Source: a virus | Length of the DNA: 35,248 bases | IMG/VR virus record: IMGVR_UViG_3300028024_000120 | Coordinates: 1 to 35,248 of that record | Reading direction: 5' to 3' (one strand) | Shown: one piece after another, positions 30,200 to 35,248 of the stretch | Layout of the letters: each line of letters begins with the position of its first letter | Position numbering within the stretch: position 1 is the stretch's first letter | Notes under the pieces: generated by a model | Databases searched by the model: none | Told to the model about the DNA's origin: nothing | The model's input: the letters and a program-made list of their open reading frames with translations, nothing else | Translations under genes and position numbers: made by a program

Positions 30200-32841
30200 G
30201 CCAGTTCAAGGGCAAATCTACCGAAGAGTTGATGCGCGAGCAAAAGCTGCTCAAGCGCATGATCGCTGTTGACGAAGCGAAGAACGACTTCTTGCGGTTT
30301 GTCCAGTTTACCATGCCGGATCCGGACGACATCGACGATTCAGACCTGTCGATGTACACGATCACGCCGCTATCGCGCGTGCTCGGCGAGATCCTGATGA
30401 AGGTGGAGCGGGGCGAGCTGTTGCGCGTGGCGCTGTCGGTTGGTCCGCAGTATGGCAAGTCGGAGATGATCACGCGTCGGTTCCCGCCGTGGTTCTCCGG
30501 TCGCAATCCGCACCGGCATGTCATTCTCGGTACCTACAACCAGGACCGCGCCAGCGAAGAAGGCGGCGAGGTTCGGGAAATCATCGAAGGCACGCCGTTC
30601 AAGCAGGTGTTCCCCAAGTACAGGCTGCGCACCGGCTCACAGTCGAAAGAGCTGATGATCACCGATCGGGGCGGAAAGATGGCGTTCGTGGGCGTCGGCG
30701 GCTCCGGCTCCGGTAAACCCGCCGATCTCATCCTGATCGACGATCCGATCAAGAACGACGAGGAGGCGCAGAGCGAGACCTACCGCGAACGGCAATGGAA
30801 CTGGTTCAACCGCGTGGCGTATGCCCGTGCGAAGACGACGACCGCTATCGTGGTGGTTCACTGCCTGGTCGGTGCAACGCTCGTCACGATGGCGGACGGA
30901 TCGGCCAAGCCGATCGCCGACATCCGGCCAAGTGACGAGGTGTTCGCTCACGAGAACCATCGGTTCGTGCCGCGTCGAGTGCTGAATTGGGCTTCTCAGG
31001 GCGAAGACGACATTCTCGAATTGAAGACCGGAAACCATACGGTCCGTGGCAACGCGCGGCACCCGTTCCTGACGGTACGCGGCGGCAAAACTATTTGGGT
31101 ACCTCTCGGCGAGCTCGTTCCCGGCGACAGCATTGTCTGCTCTGCCATCCAACCGGGGGAAGGCGAACGGCTTGACGAGACAGAAGCGTGGTTGCTGGGC
31201 TTCATGTTCGGCGATGGCTGGGTAACCGTGCGCAACGCGATGAAGTACGACAAGAAGTGGAATCGCACCTACCCGCGGCGCGGCTTTGTCACTTGCTGTG
31301 CCTTTAAAAAATATTTCGAGTTGAATGAGAAAGTCCTTCAACACTTTGAGGCGGTATTCGGGTTCCGACCAAAGGCGACGGAATTCGGGTACTGGCGGAC
31401 AGAAAAGCAGGACGTCGGACGGTGGTTCTCCGAACGCGGCATGATCGGGAAAGCGAAGACGAAGCGACTGCCCGCGTGGCTCTTCTCAGAGTCGGTTGCT
31501 GTCCGTCAGGCATTTATGCAGGGCTTCACTGAAGCCGACGGACACGTTGATAAAAAAAGTCAGACGACTGTTGCGTCGGCGAATCCCAATTTACTTGCCG
31601 ACCTACGGCACCTGGCGCGCTCGGCGGGCGTTAAGCCGTCGAACATTCATCGGTATGCGTTTACGGCCCAGCCGCCGAATTCGCCGAGGCCCGTGGACGG
31701 GGTGACGTACAGCTTCAAGTGGGGGGTCAACGGCTATGATACGGCGTTCGACGTCGTAAATGTTCGCAGCGTGGAAAAAGTCGGCCGCGCCGAGGTCTTC
31801 GACATTCAGGTCGAAGGCGCGGAGAACTTCATCGCCGATGGGCTGGTCTGTCACAACACGCGCTGGTCCGAGGACGACCTGATCGGCCGGCTGTGCGATC
31901 CGGACCATCCGGAGCGCAACAAGAAATATGCCGGCATCGCCGACGACTGGACCTACATCAATCTGCCGGCGGTGGTGAGCGATCCCGCCCTGGCCAAGGC
32001 GTTAGGGCTGACCCTGGAGCCGCAAACCGATCCGCGCGTCATTGCGCAGTTCGGTGCGAAGCCGATGACGACGCTGTGGCCGGAGCGCAAGAGTCTGTTG
32101 CATTTGGCGTCCGCCCGCCGGTTGGACGCGCGCGGCTTCGATGCGCTGTACATGGGCAAACCGTCACCCGACGATGGTGACTATTTCAAGGCTGATTGGC
32201 TGGTCGAACACTTCAAGCCGGAAGAGTATCCGAAGAACCTCCGTAAATACGCGGCATCGGATCACGCGTTGAGCGAGAAGGAGAAGGCGGACAGCACTTG
32301 CATGGGCGCGTTCGGTATCGACGAGCACGACGACATCTGGATCATGCCGGATCTCGTCTGGCGGAAGATGGAGGCCGACACGACGCTGGACGAGATGCTT
32401 GGCGTCATGAAGCAGCACCGGCCGGTCGTGTGGTTCGCCGAAGACGAGCACATCAACAAGACGCTGGGTCCGTTCCGCCGCAAACGCATGGCGGAAGAGA
32501 AGATTTACACGCTCGTCAAGGGCATGACGTCGACGAAGGATCTTCGTGCGCGTGCCCGGTCGATCCAAGGTCGCATGGCGATGCGCAAGGTGCATTTCCC
32601 GGCATGGATGCCGTGGTGGTCAATGGCGAAATCGGAGCTGCTGAAGTTCCCGTTCGCGACCCACGACGACTTCGTGTCGTTCATGAGTTTGATCGGCCGC
32701 GGGCTCGATGCCGAGTATGGCGCCGAGCAGGTCAAGGTCGAGAAGAACGTGATTCGTGTCGGCTCGATCGAGTGGATGAAACGGTCGGCCGCGAACCGTA
32801 ATCGCGCAGCGCAACTGAAGAAGGGACGAGCAGGTTTCTAA
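30196..32841 (+). CDS. Terminase large subunit interrupted by an intein
   Basis: 881 residues as encoded, 549 after splicing, a normal TerL length. ATPase: Walker A GPQYGKS at 83-89, Walker B LILIDDP (Asp182/183), then the coupling motif VVVH/TRWSEDDLIGRL, where the intein is inserted. Nuclease: KYAASDHALSEKEKADST, VVWFAEDEHINKTLGPF and THDDFVSFMSL supply acidic residues of the RNase H-like fold. The product pumps DNA into the prohead and cuts it. Start at 30196 overlaps the DUF6127 stop. Splicing is needed for a working enzyme. Confidence 0.92.
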   Translation: MSQFKGKSTEELMREQKLLKRMIAVDEAKNDFLRFVQFTMPDPDDIDDSDLSMYTITPLSRVLGEILMKVERGELLRVALSVGPQYGKSEMITRRFPPWFSGRNPHRHVILGTYNQDRASEEGGEVREIIEGTPFKQVFPKYRLRTGSQSKELMITDRGGKMAFVGVGGSGSGKPADLILIDDPIKNDEEAQSETYRERQWNWFNRVAYARAKTTTAIVVVHCLVGATLVTMADGSAKPIADIRPSDEVFAHENHRFVPRRVLNWASQGEDDILELKTGNHTVRGNARHPFLTVRGGKTIWVPLGELVPGDSIVCSAIQPGEGERLDETEAWLLGFMFGDGWVTVRNAMKYDKKWNRTYPRRGFVTCCAFKKYFELNEKVLQHFEAVFGFRPKATEFGYWRTEKQDVGRWFSERGMIGKAKTKRLPAWLFSESVAVRQAFMQGFTEADGHVDKKSQTTVASANPNLLADLRHLARSAGVKPSNIHRYAFTAQPPNSPRPVDGVTYSFKWGVNGYDTAFDVVNVRSVEKVGRAEVFDIQVEGAENFIADGLVCHNTRWSEDDLIGRLCDPDHPERNKKYAGIADDWTYINLPAVVSDPALAKALGLTLEPQTDPRVIAQFGAKPMTTLWPERKSLLHLASARRLDARGFDALYMGKPSPDDGDYFKADWLVEHFKPEEYPKNLRKYAASDHALSEKEKADSTCMGAFGIDEHDDIWIMPDLVWRKMEADTTLDEMLGVMKQHRPVVWFAEDEHINKTLGPFRRKRMAEEKIYTLVKGMTSTKDLRARARSIQGRMAMRKVHFPAWMPWWSMAKSELLKFPFATHDDFVSFMSLIGRGLDAEYGAEQVKVEKNVIRVGSIEWMKRSAANRNRAAQLKKGRAGF
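30862..31857 (+). mobile_element. Intein with LAGLIDADG homing endonuclease in TerL
   Basis: Residues 223-554 of the precursor (332 residues). First residue Cys223 (CLVGATLVTMADGS), block B GNARHPFLTV (His289), two LAGLIDADG motifs LLGFMFGDG (333-341) and FMQGFTEADG (about 440-449), block F VFDIQVEGAENFIADG, and the end VCHN with Asn554, followed by Thr555 as the +1 nucleophile. All residues for splicing are in place, and both endonuclease motifs keep an acidic residue, so it may still home. Confidence 0.93.
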
Positions 32842-34998
32842 ATGATCGAACAAGATCCAACCGCAACTGCCCCGGTGGCCGGCACCCCGGCCGACGACAA
32901 GGTGATCCCGCGCGATACGCCTGAGGTCGATCCGAGCCGCGAGCAGTCCATCAGGAAGTGGTTGGACCGGATCGCGCAGGCAGAAAAGAACCTGGAGCCT
33001 GCGTTCAAGAACATGACCCTCAACATGGATTATGTGGCCGAAGGCTGCAATCCCGAGGAGTGGGACCCGAAGGCGCAGTATACGTTGCCGATCATCCGCC
33101 GGCATATCAACCAGGCGGTTGCGTCGCTCTACGCCAAGAATCCGAAGGCGAGCGCCAAGCGCAAGCCTCGAATGGAATTCACGGTTTGGGACGGCGACGA
33201 GAAGACGCTGCAGGCGGCTTACCAGATGGCTATGCCCCAGATAGACCCGGCGACGGGCGGTCCGGTGCTTGACCAGATGACGGGCATGCCGGCTGTCGAC
33301 CCGCAAGCGCAGGCGATCGTCCAGGATTTCGAACAGGGCCGGCAGCGCAAGCAGATGCTGGATAAAGTCGGCAAGACACTGGAAATCCTGTTCAACTATT
33401 CGATTAACGAGCAGGAACCGACTTTCAAGGAAGAGATGAAACAGGCCGTCCGGCGGGTGAAGACCTGTGGCGTGGCCTATACCAAGCTTGGCTTCCAGCG
33501 GCTGTTCGAAAAGCGTCCCGAGGTCGAGGCGCAGATTCGCGACATCACCAATCAGGTCGCTACGATCGAGGCGCTGACCGCCGACGTGGCGGACGGTGAG
33601 GTCATGGGACCGGATCCGAAGCTGGAAGAGCTGCGGATCGCGATCGAAACGCTGCAGGGGCAGCCGGAAGTAGTCGGACGCGAAGGTTTGCTGTTCACCT
33701 TCCCGCGTGCGACGGACATCATCTTCGATCCGAAGACGCGGCAGCTCAAGGGCTGGGTCGGTACGCGGTGGATCGCCGAGAAGTTCCACATGACGTGCGA
33801 CCAGATAAAGGAGACGTACAAGAAAGACGTTAAGACGGGTGATTTCACGTCGTATCGGGGCACCGACGACCGGCTCAGCCGGGAGATCGCGAGCGCCGTA
33901 CGAGGTCAGAGTGCCGAGCCGGAACTGGCCTGCGTCTACGAGGTGCAGGATCGCGATACCGGGACCGTATTCACGATCATGGACGGCTACAAGGATTATC
34001 TGAAGGAGCCGGCCGCGCCCGACGTGGATCTGGAGCGGTTCTTTAACGTCTTCTCGCTGGTTTTCAACTCGCTGGAGCACCCAAAGAAGATCATCCCGCC
34101 GTCGGATGTGCAGGCGCTGCGCCATCCGCAGGATGAGTACAATCGTGCGCGGGAGGGGTTGCGCGAGCAGCGCCACGCTAACCGGCCGAAATACGCCGTC
34201 GTGGCGGGCCGCTTGAGCGATGAGGACAAGAAGAAGCTCCAGAACTCGCCGGCAAATGCCGTGGTCGAACTTAACGCGCTGATGGAAGGCGAAAAGGTCG
34301 AAAATGTCATTCAGCGCTTCGCGTTGATGCCGATCGATCCGGCAATGTACGACGTCGGCCCGCAATTCGACGACGTGCTGCGCGGCGCCGGCTCGCAAGA
34401 AGCGGTGATCGGTGGCGCGTCCGGTTCGTCGGCAACGGAAGCGTCGATCGGCGAGCAGGCGCGCACGACCGGCATGTCGTCGGACGTGGACGACCTGGAC
34501 GATTTCCTGACCGAGTTGGCGCGCAATGCCGGCCAGGTCATGCTGATGGAGCTCTCTCCCGAGACGGTCAAGGAAATCGTCGGGCCGGGGGCTGTGTGGC
34601 CGGAGATGACGCGCCAGGATGTCGCGAAAGAGCTCTATCTGGAGATCAAGGCTGGTTCGTCCGGCCGTCCGAATCGCGCGATGGAGCTGGCGAACATGGA
34701 ACGCGCCATGCCGTGGATCGTCCAGTTCCCCGGCATCAATCCGGAGCCGTTCGGAAAGAAGTATCTCGATCTGCTCGACATAGATGTGGAAGACGCGATC
34801 GTGGCCGGTATGCCGTCGATCACGGCGCAGAACGCGATCGCTGCGAAGATGGCCGCGCAGGCAGCGCAGCCGTCGACGGGCGATCCCAGGTCCGACCCCA
34901 ACGCTCAAGGCGGGCAGGGCGGCAGCAACTCGGCGAAACCGCCCGAGCAAGATCGCAACGTACAGCCGGGCTATCCGGCACAGACAGGTCTAGGTTAA
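32842..34998 (+). CDS. Portal protein
   Basis: 718 residues directly after the terminase stop. QSIRKWLDRIAQAEKNLEPA, YTLPIIRRHINQAVASLYAK, FKEEMKQAVRRVKTCGVAYT and LFTFPRATDIIFDPKTRQLK are typical of large portal proteins. Long helices and QALRHPQDEYNRAREGLREQ lie further on, with a Gln/Gly/Pro-rich tail. It forms the ring through which DNA enters and leaves the head. Position after TerL supports the call. Confidence 0.85.
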   Translation: MIEQDPTATAPVAGTPADDKVIPRDTPEVDPSREQSIRKWLDRIAQAEKNLEPAFKNMTLNMDYVAEGCNPEEWDPKAQYTLPIIRRHINQAVASLYAKNPKASAKRKPRMEFTVWDGDEKTLQAAYQMAMPQIDPATGGPVLDQMTGMPAVDPQAQAIVQDFEQGRQRKQMLDKVGKTLEILFNYSINEQEPTFKEEMKQAVRRVKTCGVAYTKLGFQRLFEKRPEVEAQIRDITNQVATIEALTADVADGEVMGPDPKLEELRIAIETLQGQPEVVGREGLLFTFPRATDIIFDPKTRQLKGWVGTRWIAEKFHMTCDQIKETYKKDVKTGDFTSYRGTDDRLSREIASAVRGQSAEPELACVYEVQDRDTGTVFTIMDGYKDYLKEPAAPDVDLERFFNVFSLVFNSLEHPKKIIPPSDVQALRHPQDEYNRAREGLREQRHANRPKYAVVAGRLSDEDKKKLQNSPANAVVELNALMEGEKVENVIQRFALMPIDPAMYDVGPQFDDVLRGAGSQEAVIGGASGSSATEASIGEQARTTGMSSDVDDLDDFLTELARNAGQVMLMELSPETVKEIVGPGAVWPEMTRQDVAKELYLEIKAGSSGRPNRAMELANMERAMPWIVQFPGINPEPFGKKYLDLLDIDVEDAIVAGMPSITAQNAIAAKMAAQAAQPSTGDPRSDPNAQGGQGGSNSAKPPEQDRNVQPGYPAQTGLG

Positions 34999-35017
34999 CA
35001 CAGAAAGGAGATAGGTT

Positions 35018-35248
35018 ATGGCAAGTCCAGGTTCAGGTGCGGCTGGTCGCTCGGGTGGCGCTGGCTCAGGTGGTAGCTCCGGCAATGGCGGCGCGGCGGG
35101 CGGCGGCGGGGGAGGCGGCGTAGGCGGCGGGGGAGGCGGCGTAGGCGGCCCCGGCCGCGGCGCATCCGGTCGTGCGTCCGGTGCCGGCAGCGCCGGTAGC
35201 TCCGGCAACGGGGGCAACACCGGCAAAGGCGGTCACGATCAACCGGTC
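35018..35248 (+). CDS. Glycine-rich protein, N-terminal part (runs off right edge)
   Basis: ATG at 35018 with AAAGGAG 7 nt upstream. The first 77 residues are almost wholly Gly, Ala and Ser (MASPGSGAAGRSGGAGSGG, later GGGGGGGVGG) with a few Arg. No fold can be seen. After a portal gene a scaffolding or head protein is expected, but such a glycine-rich start is unusual for one. Confidence 0.65.
   Translation, partial: MASPGSGAAGRSGGAGSGGSSGNGGAAGGGGGGGVGGGGGGVGGPGRGASGRASGAGSAGSSGNGGNTGKGGHDQPV

Noticed and set aside
32620-34950. 776-codon open frame on the minus strand opposite the portal gene
   Set aside because: It mirrors the portal coding sequence, has an Arg/Leu/His-rich composition typical of antisense frames in GC-rich DNA and shows no domain.
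4990-35248. Integrase or transposase explaining phage insertion
   Set aside because: No tyrosine or serine recombinase and no DDE transposase was recognised on either strand; it may lie beyond the right edge.

Overview
The window joins two different pieces of DNA. Positions 1 to about 4,940 look like the chromosome of an alphaproteobacterium (GC-rich, closely packed genes, protein families typical of that class). The rest, to the right edge, is the left and middle part of a tailed-phage genome, most simply a prophage. The right end of the phage, including the other attachment site and most of the head and tail genes, is not in the window. I saw no integrase.

Host part. A plus-strand operon for phosphonate use runs off the left edge: the C-terminal end of phosphonoacetate hydrolase (phnA), phosphonoacetaldehyde dehydrogenase (phnY), then a 2-oxoglutarate dioxygenase and an HD-domain oxygenase. 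The last two match the TmpA/TmpB pair, which converts 2-(trimethylamino)ethylphosphonate to glycine betaine and phosphate. A secreted alpha/beta hydrolase and the C-terminal remnant of a second alpha/beta hydrolase follow on the minus strand. The remnant loses its N-terminus where phage DNA starts, next to a perfect 15-bp inverted repeat.

Phage minus-strand part (about 5.0 to 19.85 kb, read right to left). It starts at a small HTH regulator at 19.8 kb, passes tail-type proteins (SGNH hydrolase, lectin-like protein), a protein with twenty 8-residue repeats, RuvC, many small ATGA/TGATG-coupled genes, then DNA replication genes: DUF2800 nuclease, DUF2815 ssDNA-binding protein, a GapR-like protein, an HNH endonuclease and a family A DNA polymerase. 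The polymerase is split into two polypeptides by an inserted 63-residue gene.

Phage plus-strand part (19.9 kb onward). It holds a primase-polymerase/helicase, an iteron-like array that is a candidate replication origin, a small terminase, an RtcB RNA ligase module, a tail fibre gene, a DUF6127 protein, a large terminase interrupted by an intein, a portal protein and the start of a glycine-rich protein.

The most unusual stretch is 24.7 to 27.15 kb. A dense set of hairpins precedes a 21-residue hydrophobic peptide, a HigA-like regulator and RtcB, all translationally coupled. The base after the rtcB stop codon begins a tRNA-Pro(UGG) whose 3' part has been replaced by an exact 111-bp copy of the higA-like gene. 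A second structured, probably non-coding, transcript with two GNRA hairpins and a strong terminator follows. A shared CGTTTG-type motif lies in or beside the putative promoters of the phage and suggests one regulator controls them.
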